DNA of 55,047 nt from Actinomycetales bacterium (GTDB lineage Bacteria > Actinomycetota > Actinomycetes > Actinomycetales > Kineosporiaceae). Positions 1 through 8,182 of this stretch are shown piece by piece. The DNA is taken from contig JAAYAH010000131.1 in NCBI GenBank assembly GCA_012719445.1, positions 1 through 55,047 on the forward strand, in the 5' to 3' direction. A program made the position numbers and the translations under genes. Within the stretch, counting starts at the first letter, position 1. Each line of letters begins with the position of its first letter. The notes below the pieces were generated by a model. The model was given only the letters and a program-made list of their open reading frames with translations, did not search any database and was not told the DNA's origin.

Positions 1-464
1 CTCCGGCCCACGCTGCGTGCCACGCGCGCCAGACGGTCTCCTCGACGCCGAACTGGTCGGGGAACTGCACGGTGTCGGACTCGGTGAACAGGGTCAGTGA
101 TCTCACCACCACCGTCCAGTGGGTGCTGAGCAAGCTGGGCTACTACAGCGGAGAGGTGGACGGCGTCTTCGGCGACAAGACCCGGCTGGCCGTCAAGCAG
201 TTCCAGAGCGACGTGTTCCCCGACGACTTGAGCCAGTGGGACGGCGTCGTGGGATCCAAGACCTGGGCCAAGCTCGACAACCGGATCACCTTGATGGCCC
301 GCACCGACACCTACTACTACTACGGGCACCCCGAGACCGAGACCTACCGGCTGACCCGAACCGGGTCCAGCGCCGGCAAATGGGCGGTGTTCGAACACAC
401 CAGCTGCTCGTCGATCTCGGGCAACGGCTGGGTCGCCATGGACTCCACCCGGAACTGCGGCTGA
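1..464 (+). CDS. Peptidoglycan-binding domain protein, 5' end cut by window edge
   Basis: The frame is open from base 3 with protein-like sequence before the first possible GTG (72), so the gene probably begins outside the window. The visible part holds one PG_binding_1-type module (Gly-Tyr-Tyr, then Val-Asp-Gly-Val-Phe-Gly, then a Thr..Ala..Phe-Gln helix; bases about 100-275). A cysteine-containing tail ending in Arg-Asn-Cys-Gly follows. Upstream residues such as Asn-Trp-Ser-Gly-Asn-Cys look like the mature part of a secreted protein, but no signal peptide can be seen because of the truncation. It lies in the same orientation as two further wall-related genes. It probably binds cell-wall glycan; catalytic activity cannot be judged from this fragment. 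Confidence 0.75.
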   Translation, partial: PAHAACHARQTVSSTPNWSGNCTVSDSVNRVSDLTTTVQWVLSKLGYYSGEVDGVFGDKTRLAVKQFQSDVFPDDLSQWDGVVGSKTWAKLDNRITLMARTDTYYYYGHPETETYRLTRTGSSAGKWAVFEHTSCSSISGNGWVAMDSTRNCG

Positions 465-526
465 CCGAGCGAGTGCCGGTCGGGTCGGCTGCCGCAGAGC
501 GTGTCTCCTCGATCGGGCCGGTCACG

Positions 527-571
527 GCCGGGTCGGGCCTGTCGCGGAGAGTGCGGCAGGCCCGACCCGGC
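527..571 (+). terminator. Perfect hairpin after the first gene
   Basis: Two perfectly complementary 15-base arms (527-541 and 557-571) enclose a 15-base loop, 63 bases after the stop codon. No T-tract follows, as is common for actinobacterial terminators. The rest of the 465-814 gap holds no convincing gene; the start of the next gene is preceded by a GAGGAATAGGA purine stretch at about 800-810. Confidence 0.6.
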
Positions 572-814
572 ATCCGTGCGGCGTGCGTCGGAGCGCCGGA
601 CGGACTGTCACCCGCCGGCGCCTGTCGGGAGTGCACGTATCTCCGATCGTCGGCTCGAGTCGACGACTCGCGCGATCGCCCGGCGACGGCGGTGACGCCG
701 ACCGTTCACGTCGCCGACCCGTCACAGGGCGGTGCCCCCCGGGACGTGAGCCGGTGAGTCGTCTTCGCTCGTCACCCGCCCAGGAACCCGCCACCCGCCG
801 AGGAATAGGACGAC

Positions 815-3046
815 ATGTACGACGAAATGGTTTATCGGGCCCAGCGTTTCATCAATAACACGTACCAGAACGTGTTGGGGATCGATCCGATCGGCGAGGA
901 CGGTCTCACCGGCTGGGCGACCATCCGTGCCCTGATCCGCTGCCTGCAGCACGAACTCGGTATCACGGCCCTGTCCGACAACTTCGGGCCCACGACACTG
1001 GCCACGCTCACCGCCAGGTGGCCCGTCATCGAGGCGAGCACGGCGGTGCCCAGCAACGTGATCCGCATCCTGCAGAGCGCCCTGTACTGCAAGGGGTACG
1101 ACGGTGGCGGGATCGACGGTGTCTTCAGCCAGCGGGTGTCGAACGCGATGCGCAAGGTCAAGTCCGACGCGGGCGTCGCCGACGCCTACCCCGGTGACGC
1201 CGTGGTGCCCAAGCTGTTCAAGGCGTTGTTGACGCTGGACGCCTACGTGATCGTCAATTGGGGGACGCAGTCCGTCCGGTCGGTCCAGCAGTGGCTGAAC
1301 GGGCGGTACGTGAACCGCAGGAACTTCGACATCATCCCCTGCGACGGGAACTTCTCCCGCGACGTGCAGAAGGCCCTCATGCTGGCGATCCAGTTCGAGG
1401 CCGGGATGAGTGACGACGTGGCGAACGGGGTCTTCGGCCCCGTTACCCAGGCAGCCCTCAGGAACCACACCGTCAGCCAGGGGTCGACGGGCACCTGGGT
1501 ACAGCTGTTCTCCGCGGGGATGGTGTTCAACCAGCGGCCAGGGGTCACCTTCACCGCGACCTTCGACGCCGATCTCGCCGTCCGCTGCCGGGAGTTCCAG
1601 GCATTCGTCAAGCTCCCCATCACCAGCCAGGGGGACTACCAGACCTGGGCGTCCCTGCTCGTGTCCACCGGTGACTCGACCCGACGGGGGACCGCCTGCG
1701 ACGGGATCACCGAGATCACACCGGCAAGGGCGCGGGCCCTCCGTGCGGCCGGATACCGCGTGGTCGGCCGGTACCTCAGCAACGCGGCCGGCGGCTCGCT
1801 CGACAAGCGGATCAAGCCGGGCGAGCTGGCCACCATCGTGGCCAACGGGCTCCGGGTGTTCCCGATCTACCAGACCTGGGGCGGCTCCGCGAGGTACTTC
1901 ACCCGCAGCCAGGGTGTCTCCGACGCGCTCGCCGCCATCGAGCGGGCACGCCACTACGGCTTCAAGCCGGGCACCAGGATCTACTTCGCGGTCGACTTCG
2001 ACGCCGTCGACCACGAGGTCACGAGCAACGTCATCCCGCACTTCCAGGGGATCCAGGCAGCCATGGACGAGTACGTCGGCCGGTACGAGATCGGGATCTA
2101 CGGGCCCCGGAACGTCTGCCGACGGGTGGCTGACGCCGGTCTGACCTCGGCCAGTTTCGTGTCCGACATGTCGACCGGATTCTCGGGCAACCTCGGGTAC
2201 CCGATCCCCGACAACTGGGCGTTCGACCAGATCTCCACGGTCAGCGTCGGGAGCGGAACGGGTGCTGTCGAGATCGACAACGACATCTACTCCGGTGTGG
2301 ACCGCGGCCAGAACAGCTTCGACCCGACGTCGTCGGACGACGCCCTCGACGTGGAGTTCGACCCGACGCTGGAGTCGACGCTCGTGATTGATGTCCGCAA
2401 CTACCTGGTGACCGAGGCGGGGCTCCCGGAGGAAGGCGGGGTGGCCGACCTCAGCTACCTGCACACCACGACGGAGTCGATCGAGGTCGTGCTCGCTCAC
2501 GACGCGCTCATCACCCGGCTCGCGCGGATGTTGAGGATGCGCAAGGCGCTCGTCCAGGCCACGATCCTCTGGGAGTACCGGATCGCCGACCACAAGGACG
2601 AGCTCTCCGACTGGGGAGTACGGACGTACTACACGCTGGGCGACGTCGACCCCACCAACGAGGTCATCAAGAACGACGGAAGCACCGGGCTGGGGCAGAT
2701 CTTCGCGCAGACGGCGATCGACTCCCGAAACTACGTCATCGGTCAGGGCATCATCTCCGGCCGGGTGATGAATCCCACGTCGGAGGCCGATCTCTGGGAG
2801 ATCTGGCAGAAGCTGAACTCCGACGACGTCTTCAACATCCAGACCGTTGCCCACGTGCTCATCCGCGCCGCGTTCCTGGCCAACCTGCCGGCGCCACGGC
2901 TGGACTACAACGACGAGTCCACCCGGCTGGTGATGAGGCGTTACCAGGGCACCGGCGAGCTAGCCAACACGGAGAGCTACCTCCGGCTGGGGCTGTACCG
3001 GGTGCTGGAGAAGTACAACGCGACCCTGCGGGGCGACGTCCTGTGA
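815..3046 (+). CDS. Multidomain cell-wall hydrolase: PG-binding-like repeats, DUF1906, lytic-transglycosylase-like C-terminus
   Basis: 743 residues. Four peptidoglycan-binding-like segments appear at about residues 5-65, 80-140, 150-220 and 225-283. A DUF1906 (Rv2525c-like, glycoside-hydrolase-like TIM barrel) domain spans about 293-495, with Cys-Asp-Gly-Ile at its start and the Phe-Ala-Val-Asp-Phe-Asp strand at 391-396. The C-terminal part (about 510-743) has a helix with Glu587 followed by Ser-Thr-Gly-Leu-Gly-Gln-Ile (623-629). That resembles the catalytic Glu and GLMQI-type motif of lytic transglycosylases; this last assignment is mine and tentative. The N-terminus lacks a signal peptide. 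ATG 815 follows GAGGAATAGGA. The next gene encodes an M15-like peptidase, so the pair could cut both glycan and peptide bonds. Confidence 0.8.
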   Translation: MYDEMVYRAQRFINNTYQNVLGIDPIGEDGLTGWATIRALIRCLQHELGITALSDNFGPTTLATLTARWPVIEASTAVPSNVIRILQSALYCKGYDGGGIDGVFSQRVSNAMRKVKSDAGVADAYPGDAVVPKLFKALLTLDAYVIVNWGTQSVRSVQQWLNGRYVNRRNFDIIPCDGNFSRDVQKALMLAIQFEAGMSDDVANGVFGPVTQAALRNHTVSQGSTGTWVQLFSAGMVFNQRPGVTFTATFDADLAVRCREFQAFVKLPITSQGDYQTWASLLVSTGDSTRRGTACDGITEITPARARALRAAGYRVVGRYLSNAAGGSLDKRIKPGELATIVANGLRVFPIYQTWGGSARYFTRSQGVSDALAAIERARHYGFKPGTRIYFAVDFDAVDHEVTSNVIPHFQGIQAAMDEYVGRYEIGIYGPRNVCRRVADAGLTSASFVSDMSTGFSGNLGYPIPDNWAFDQISTVSVGSGTGAVEIDNDIYSGVDRGQNSFDPTSSDDALDVEFDPTLESTLVIDVRNYLVTEAGLPEEGGVADLSYLHTTTESIEVVLAHDALITRLARMLRMRKALVQATILWEYRIADHKDELSDWGVRTYYTLGDVDPTNEVIKNDGSTGLGQIFAQTAIDSRNYVIGQGIISGRVMNPTSEADLWEIWQKLNSDDVFNIQTVAHVLIRAAFLANLPAPRLDYNDESTRLVMRRYQGTGELANTESYLRLGLYRVLEKYNATLRGDVL

Positions 3047-3110
3047 TCCGAGTCCACCGAGCCGGGGCGTCGGACGGCGCCCGAGGCCCGTCCCCCGAGA
3101 AAGGACGATC

Positions 3111-3854
3111 ATGACGCTGTCCCGTCGAGCCGTGCTCCGCTGGGTCGCAGCCGCTGCCGCCGCAACCGGGGGGAGCACCCTCACCGGCCGGTCGGCCGCT
3201 GCGACACCCCAGGCTCCCCAACGGTCAGGGATCGCGACGGCGTCGGCGAGGCGTTCGCCCGTCCCTCCGCCGTCGGCGCCGCCGGAACCCGTGCTCTCGG
3301 CGAACGGTTGGCCGGTCGACGCAGCGTCGAACTCGGGCGGATGCGTGTGGTCCCGGCCCGTTGCCGGCACGGGCTTCGACGTCGACGTGGCGATCGGCGA
3401 TGCCGAGGTGGTGCTCGTGCATGTCGTCCGGCGCTTCCACTACGAGATCGACACCCTGCTGCCCGGCGAGGTGGTCGGGTTCAAGCGCCCGGGACAGGTC
3501 TCGGGGTACGAGACCGACCACGCGTCCGGGACGGCGGTGGACATCAGGCCGGGTCACTACCCGCCGGGGGTCCGTGGCGGGTTCACCGCCCAGGAGGTGG
3601 AGGTGATCCGCGACATCCTGGCCGAGTGTGACGGGGTGGTGCGTTGGGGAGGGGACCTCGAGGCTCCCGACGAGGCGCACTTCTGGATCGGTGTGCCCCC
3701 CGGGGACGAGCGGCTGCGGACGGTCGTCGCCAGGCTCCGCGCGTGGACCCACTCGCCGCACCGGGGCGCCGGGGTCGTGCCCGACGTGCGGGCGGCCGAC
3801 CGTCGACGGCGGGCCAGGGCACTGGAACGCCGGCAGCGAGGTCACGGCCGCTGA
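3111..3854 (+). CDS. Tat-exported M15-family (VanY/D-Ala-D-Ala carboxypeptidase-like) peptidase
   Basis: 247 residues. The N-terminus has a twin-arginine signal (Ser-Arg-Arg-Ala-Val-Leu-Arg, then an alanine-rich hydrophobic stretch, cleavage near Ala-Ala-Ala at about 29-31) and a Pro/Ala-rich linker. The core shows the M15 zinc motif: Asp-His-Ala-Ser-Gly-Thr-Ala-Val-Asp (His137, Asp144) and Glu-Ala-His-Phe-Trp (His190). M15 enzymes trim stem peptides of peptidoglycan outside the membrane. AAAGGA precedes ATG 3111, and the gene starts 64 bases after the DUF1906 gene, so cotranscription is likely. Substrate specificity cannot be told from the sequence. Confidence 0.8.
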   Translation: MTLSRRAVLRWVAAAAAATGGSTLTGRSAAATPQAPQRSGIATASARRSPVPPPSAPPEPVLSANGWPVDAASNSGGCVWSRPVAGTGFDVDVAIGDAEVVLVHVVRRFHYEIDTLLPGEVVGFKRPGQVSGYETDHASGTAVDIRPGHYPPGVRGGFTAQEVEVIRDILAECDGVVRWGGDLEAPDEAHFWIGVPPGDERLRTVVARLRAWTHSPHRGAGVVPDVRAADRRRRARALERRQRGHGR

Positions 3855-3893
3855 TCCGTCGAGCGCGGGACGGGGTGCGTGGGAGCCGACGGC

Positions 3894-5204
3894 TCAGCTC
3901 TTGGCGAGGTCGGCGCCGACGGCGCGCAGGCCGGGGAGGTCGTGCACGTCCTCGGCCCGCGCGGCGACCCGGACCAGCGGGATCTCGGGGTGGGCGTGGG
4001 TGAACCCGGCGGTGAGGGTCCGCTCCCGTTCCCGGCGCCGGGTCCGGTCGGCGTGCACCCGGAGCAGCCCCGCGGTCAGCTCGTGGCCGCCGGCCTCGTC
4101 GAGCTCCTCGGCGGCCACGAGCGCCCGCTCGGCCGACAGCCCCTCGACCGGGGTGACCTCGACCCGGTTGAGCACCAGTCCCGCCAGCGGCATCCGGTCG
4201 GCGGCCAGCCGCTCCACGAAGTAGGACGCCTCGCGCAGTGCATCCGGCTCGGGGGCCGCGACCACGAGGAACGCCGTCCCCGGGGCCTGGAGCAGCTCGT
4301 AGGTGCGCTCGGCCCGCTGCCGGAAGCCGCCGAACACGGTGTCCAGGGCGGCGACGAAGGCCTGCACCTCGCGCAGGGTCTGCCCGCCGACGACCTTCGA
4401 CAGGGCGGTCGTCGTCCCGGTGACCGCGGCGGAGACGACCTTCAGGTACGCCTTCTGCCCCGCGCGGGCCGGCATGCTCAGCAGCTTGATCAGGCGGCCG
4501 TCCAGGAAGGAGCCGAGCCGCTTGGGCGCGTCGAGGAAGTCCAGCGCCGAGCGGCTGGGCGGGGTGTCGACGACGATGAGGTCCCACGCCCCCGTGCTCG
4601 TCCCCGGGGTCATGCTCGCCCCCGTGCCCGTGCCCGTGCCCGTGCTCGTGCTCGGACCCGCGTCGGCCATGGCCCGGAGCTGCCCGAGCTTCTCCATCGC
4701 CATGTACTCCTGCGTGCCCGCGAAGGAGCTGGACAGGGCCTGGTAGAAGGGATTGGCGAGGATCTGGGCGGCCTTCTCCGGTGCGGCGTGCAGCTCGATG
4801 ACCTCGTCGAAGGTCCGCTTCATGTCGAGCATCATCGCGTCGAGCCGCCCCCCGGCCGCCGGATCGACGCCGGGGACCTCCCGCGGGGTGTTGTCCAGCT
4901 CGGCCAGCCCCATGGACTGCGCCAGCCGCCGGGCGGGGTCGATGGTGAGCACCACCGCCCGGCGTCCCCGCTCCGCCGCCCTCAGCCCGAGGGCCGCGGC
5001 GGTGGTGGTCTTGCCGACCCCGCCCGAGCCGCAGCACACGATGACCCGGGTGGCGGGGTCGTCGAGGAGGGCGTCGACGTCCATCGGGTGACGCACCGGG
5101 TCCCCGTCGGGGTCACCGCCGCGCCGCCGCTCGGCACCCTCCTCCCGGCGGCCCGGCCCGGTGTCCGACCGACGCGACCCGGTGCCGCCCGCGCCCCTGG
5201 TCAC
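3894..5204 (-). CDS. ArsA/Get3-family ATPase, second of a pair (Rv3680-type)
   Basis: 436 residues from GTG 5204, whose first bases overlap the stop of the upstream ArsA gene (GTGA), implying coupled translation. An alternative ATG at 5084 would remove a low-complexity 40-residue N-terminus. The P-loop Gly-Ser-Gly-Gly-Val-Gly-Lys-Thr-Thr-Thr lies at 59-68, and the Val-Asp-Thr-Pro-Pro-Ser switch motif follows a Gly/Ser/Thr-rich insertion encoded by hexanucleotide repeats (about 4617-4657) that the mycobacterial homologue lacks. The family couples ATP hydrolysis to cargo delivery. The mycobacterial pair has been tied to stress tolerance and WhiB4, but no whiB gene is present here. No arsenite-binding cysteine cluster is evident. 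Confidence 0.9.
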   Translation of the reverse strand: MTRGAGGTGSRRSDTGPGRREEGAERRRGGDPDGDPVRHPMDVDALLDDPATRVIVCCGSGGVGKTTTAAALGLRAAERGRRAVVLTIDPARRLAQSMGLAELDNTPREVPGVDPAAGGRLDAMMLDMKRTFDEVIELHAAPEKAAQILANPFYQALSSSFAGTQEYMAMEKLGQLRAMADAGPSTSTGTGTGTGASMTPGTSTGAWDLIVVDTPPSRSALDFLDAPKRLGSFLDGRLIKLLSMPARAGQKAYLKVVSAAVTGTTTALSKVVGGQTLREVQAFVAALDTVFGGFRQRAERTYELLQAPGTAFLVVAAPEPDALREASYFVERLAADRMPLAGLVLNRVEVTPVEGLSAERALVAAEELDEAGGHELTAGLLRVHADRTRRRERERTLTAGFTHAHPEIPLVRVAARAEDVHDLPGLRAVGADLAKS

Positions 5205-6232
5205 GCCAGCCCCTGGTCGCGCAGCCGCTCGGCCAGTTCGTACAGCGCGCCGAGGTCGATCCCGCAGGGCAGGGCCGGGACCTGGTAGGTCGGCCGGCCG
5301 AGCTCCTCGACCCGGCGGAACTGACGGTCACCCAGCCGGAGCCGGACGCCGTGCTCCGCCGCCTCGACGAGCAGGCCGTCGGCGAGGGTCTGGACCCTGA
5401 CTCTCGCCGGGAGGCCGGCGTCCTCCACCCTCCGCCCGCCGAGACCCGCCGTCTCCAGCCCGGCCGCCACGGCCTCCCGGTCGAGGAGCCCGTCGGCCGC
5501 GGCGTCCAGTTCGGCCGCGGCCAGCACCGGGTCCCGGACGAGGTTGACGACGACCCCGCCGACGGGGAGGCCAGCGGCCCGCAGCTCGCCGACCCCGTCC
5601 ACCGTCTCCTGCACCGGCATCTCCTCCAGGACGGTGACCAGGTGCACCGCGGTCTCGGGGGAGCGGAGCAGCTGCATGATCGAACTGGCGTGGTGGTGGA
5701 TGGGGCCGACCCGGGCCAGCCCCGCCACCTCCCGGTTGACGTTGAGGAACCGGGTGATCCGGCCGGTGGGCGGCGCGTCGAGCACCACGGCGTCGTAGAC
5801 CCGGCGTCCGTCCACCCGGCGGCGCACCGCCTCGTAGACCTTGCCGATGAGCAGGACGTCGCGCAGTCCCGGGGCGACGGTGGTGACGAAGTCGATGGCG
5901 CCGAGGCGCTCCAGGGCCCTGCCGGCCCGGCCCAGCCGGTAGAAGAGCTCGAGGTACTCCAGCAGCGCCGCCTCGGGCTCGACGGACAGCGCCAGTACCT
6001 CACCGCCCCCCGGGGCGACGGCCACGTGCCCCTCGGCGTGCGGGGCGAGCGGGACGCCGAACAGCGGGGCGATCCCCGCCCGGCCCTCGACCTCGGCGAG
6101 CAGCACCCGGTGCCCACCGGTGGCCAGGGCGACGGCGAGAGCTGCCGCGATGGTCGTCTTCCCGGTCCCGCCCTTGCCGGTGACGACGTGCAGGCGCACC
6201 CCGTCCCAGTCGCTGTCGTGGCGTCCCGGCAC
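5201..6232 (-). CDS. ArsA/Get3-family ATPase, first of a pair (Rv3679-type)
   Basis: 343 residues. The P-loop Gly-Lys-Gly-Gly-Thr-Gly-Lys-Thr-Thr is at 19-27 and the Val-Leu-Asp-Ala-Pro-Pro-Thr-Gly switch region follows in the middle third. GTG 6232 has no Shine-Dalgarno sequence; TACCCT lies exactly six bases upstream on the minus strand, so the mRNA is probably leaderless. It overlaps the second ATPase by four bases. The two subunits very likely form a heteromeric ATPase, as proposed for the mycobacterial orthologues. It is divergent from the DUF4177-RidA pair across a 160-base intergenic region. Confidence 0.9.
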   Translation of the reverse strand: MPGRHDSDWDGVRLHVVTGKGGTGKTTIAAALAVALATGGHRVLLAEVEGRAGIAPLFGVPLAPHAEGHVAVAPGGGEVLALSVEPEAALLEYLELFYRLGRAGRALERLGAIDFVTTVAPGLRDVLLIGKVYEAVRRRVDGRRVYDAVVLDAPPTGRITRFLNVNREVAGLARVGPIHHHASSIMQLLRSPETAVHLVTVLEEMPVQETVDGVGELRAAGLPVGGVVVNLVRDPVLAAAELDAAADGLLDREAVAAGLETAGLGGRRVEDAGLPARVRVQTLADGLLVEAAEHGVRLRLGDRQFRRVEELGRPTYQVPALPCGIDLGALYELAERLRDQGLA

Positions 6233-6238
6233 GTAGGC

Positions 6239-6244
6239 AGGGTA
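6239..6244 (-). promoter_or_regulatory. Leaderless -10 element of the ArsA pair
   Basis: TACCCT on the minus strand, six bases before GTG 6232, with no ribosome-binding site between. This fits a transcript starting at or next to the start codon. Confidence 0.55.
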
Positions 6245-6392
6245 GTTCAGGACCTGCGCCGTCCCCGGGAGCCGGTCGACACGGGCGGCGGGATGCGTCC
6301 GGTCTCCCCGGCCGTAGGCTGCATCCGCCGGTCGATCCCTCGGCCGGCTCGTCGGCCGTCACCCGCGGCGCGCGGGACCGGGAGGAGCGCAG

Positions 6393-6548
6393 ATGCCGAA
6401 GTGGGAGTACGCGACCGTGCCGCTCATCGTGCACGCGACCAAGCAGATCCTCGACCAGTGGGGCGCGGACGGCTGGGAGCTGGTGCAGGTCGTGCCCGGC
6501 CCCGACGGCAGCGGACTCATCGCGTACCTGAAGCGGTCGGTCGCGTGA
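6393..6548 (+). CDS. DUF4177-type small protein
   Basis: 51 residues, starting Met-Pro-Lys-Trp-Glu-Tyr-Ala-Thr and containing the family's Gly-Ala-Asp-Gly-Trp-Glu-Leu-Val segment (residues 24-31). GGAGGAGCGCAG precedes ATG 6393. The stop overlaps the GTG of the RidA gene (GTGA at 6545-6548). A small gene sits at the same place in mycobacteria beside the RidA and ArsA genes. Molecular function is unknown. Confidence 0.85.
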   Translation: MPKWEYATVPLIVHATKQILDQWGADGWELVQVVPGPDGSGLIAYLKRSVA

Positions 6549-7093
6549 CCGGAGGGATCGCCGCCCGGCTGGAGGAGCTGGGGCTCAGCCTGCCTGACGT
6601 CGCGGCGCCGGTGGCTGCGTACGTGCCCGCCGTGTGGCACGGGGACCTCGTCTGGACCTCGGGCCAGCTGCCGATCGTCGACGGCGAGCTCGTGGCCACC
6701 GGGCTGGTCGCGGACCCGGCCCTCGTTCCCGCCGCCGGGTCGGCTGCCGCCGGCCCCGCCGGTTCCGGGGCACGCGCCGGTTCCGGGGTCGCGCCGGAGC
6801 TGGTGTCCCCGGACCGGGCCGCCGAGCTCGCCCGGATCTGTGCCCTCAACGCCCTCGCCGCCGTCCGGTCCGTGATCGGTGATCTCGACCGGCTGGAGCG
6901 GGTGGTCAAGCTGGTGGGGTTCGTGGCGAGCCACCCCACCTTCACCGGGCAGCCCCGGGTGGTGGACGGCGCGAGCCGGCTGCTCGGGGAGGTCCTCGGT
7001 GACGCGGGCCGGCATGCGCGCAGCGCCGTCGGGGTGGCTGTGCTGCCGCTGAACTCCCCGGTCGAGATCGAACTCGTGGCTGCCGTGCGCTGA
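6545..7093 (+). CDS. RidA/YjgF-family protein
   Basis: 182 residues from GTG 6545, translationally coupled to the DUF4177 gene. RidA-like landmarks are visible: Val-Trp-Thr-Ser-Gly-Gln-Leu-Pro near the N-terminus, and Ala-Val-Gly-Val-Ala-Val-Leu-Pro followed by Val-Glu-Ile-Glu near the C-terminus. It belongs to the longer YjgF-like subgroup and carries an Ala/Gly/Ser-rich insertion (bases about 6728-6790) between the first strands. RidA proteins deaminate reactive enamine/imine intermediates, but the arginine typical of active RidA is not clear here, so activity is unproven. It converges on the crp gene, with a long hairpin between them. Confidence 0.85.
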   Translation: MTGGIAARLEELGLSLPDVAAPVAAYVPAVWHGDLVWTSGQLPIVDGELVATGLVADPALVPAAGSAAAGPAGSGARAGSGVAPELVSPDRAAELARICALNALAAVRSVIGDLDRLERVVKLVGFVASHPTFTGQPRVVDGASRLLGEVLGDAGRHARSAVGVAVLPLNSPVEIELVAAVR

Positions 7094-7153
7094 CGGCGTC
7101 GCAGCACACCAGCACATCGTCGGCCATAGAGCACGTCGCACGTCGGGACCGCA

Positions 7154-7171
7154 GTGACCACGAACGGTCAC
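7154..7171. promoter_or_regulatory. Dyad GTGACC-N6-GGTCAC
   Basis: A perfect six-base inverted repeat with six-base spacing lies in the gap between the converging ridA-like and crp genes. It could be an operator-like site or a small hairpin; no promoter is evident beside it. In mycobacteria a metallo-beta-lactamase-fold gene occupies this gap, and none is found here. Confidence 0.25.
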
Positions 7172-7230
7172 GGACCGCGGCCGTACCACCGCCGTCGCTC
7201 GGCGACCGGAGGAACCCGATCGGGGGTGTG

Positions 7231-7283
7231 GTCACCGTGCTGGGCGCTGCTCCGGAGCACGGAGCAGCGCCCAGCACGGTGAC
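7231..7283. terminator. Perfect 24-bp hairpin between convergent genes
   Basis: Arms 7231-7254 and 7260-7283 are perfectly complementary around a five-base loop. It ends 21 bases from the crp stop codon and lies 138 bases after the RidA stop, so it can serve as a bidirectional terminator. Confidence 0.75.
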
Positions 7284-7304
7284 GCGGTTCCGGGGGCGAG
7301 GGGC

Positions 7305-7982
7305 TCAGCGGGCGCGGCGGCGCAGCCGCTCGGTGTCCAGCAGGACGACGGCGCGGGCCTCCAGCCGGAGCCAGCTCCGGGAGGCGAAGTCGGCGAGCGC
7401 CTTGTTCACCGTCTCCCGCGAGGCACCGACGAGCTGGGCGAGCTCCTCCTGGGTGAGGTCGTGCGCGACCCGCAGGCCGTCCTCAGCCGGGCGGCCGAAG
7501 CGTTCCGACAGGTCGAGCAGGGCCTTGGCGACCCGGCCCGGCACGTCGGAGAAGACGAGATCGGCGAGGTTCTCGTTGGTACGGCGCAGGCGCCGGGCCA
7601 GCGCCCGGAGCAGCTGCCGGGAGACGTCGGGGCGACCGGACAGCCACGGGGTGAGGTCCTCGTTGCCCAGTCCGATGAGCACCGTGTCCGCGACGGCGGT
7701 GGCGGTCGCGTTCCGGGGGCCGGGGTCGAACAGCGACAGCTCTCCGAACATCTCCCCGGGGCCGAGCACGGCGAGCAGGTTCTCCCGGCCGTCTCCGGAG
7801 GCCCTGCCGAGCTTCACCTTGCCGTCGATGATCACGTACAGCCGGTCGCCGGGGTCTCCCTCGTGGAAGAGCACCTCGCTCCGGCCGAGCTCCACTCGTG
7901 TCATCGACGTGCGGAGCGCGTCGGCCGCCTCGTCGTCGAGGGCGGTGAACAGCGGCGCCTGGCGCACGACGTCCTCGTCCAC
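7305..7982 (-). CDS. crp: Crp/Fnr-family cAMP-dependent global regulator (Rv3676/GlxR orthologue)
   Basis: 225 residues from GTG 7982, which is preceded by an AGGAGGAGG site; this matches the length and N-terminus of mycobacterial Crp. The cyclic-nucleotide-binding domain (about 5-115) contains the phosphate-binding cassette Phe-Gly-Glu-Leu-Ser-Leu-Phe-Asp...Arg-Asn-Ala-Thr-Ala (79-94). The long dimer helix follows, then a winged helix-turn-helix (about 145-215) with the recognition motif Leu-Thr-Gln-Glu-Glu-Leu-Ala-Gln-Leu-Val-Gly-Ala-Ser-Arg-Glu-Thr-Val-Asn (176-193). In relatives it binds TGTGA-N6-TCACA sites and controls carbon metabolism and growth. A candidate site lies before the acs gene in this window. 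Confidence 0.95.
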   Translation of the reverse strand: MDEDVVRQAPLFTALDDEAADALRTSMTRVELGRSEVLFHEGDPGDRLYVIIDGKVKLGRASGDGRENLLAVLGPGEMFGELSLFDPGPRNATATAVADTVLIGLGNEDLTPWLSGRPDVSRQLLRALARRLRRTNENLADLVFSDVPGRVAKALLDLSERFGRPAEDGLRVAHDLTQEELAQLVGASRETVNKALADFASRSWLRLEARAVVLLDTERLRRRAR

Positions 7983-8182
7983 CGGCCTCCTCCTCCTTGC
8001 TACCTCGTCACCGGACCGCACCGGCGGGGGTCCGCACGCAGTCTGCCGCACCCCGATCCCCGACGGGGTAAGGGGTGCCGCGCGGACCCGAACGGAGCAA
8101 CGCGGTCCTGGATCTGCAGTCGACACACTACAGATGGGTACCCAGGGGCGTTCGACGGAATGAGATGATTCGTCGGCATCCG

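Noticed and set aside
722-2854. Long minus-strand open frame of about 710 codons
   Set aside because: It is antisense to the DUF1906 gene and has Val/Gly/Asp/Arg-rich, domain-free translation; a high-G+C shadow frame.
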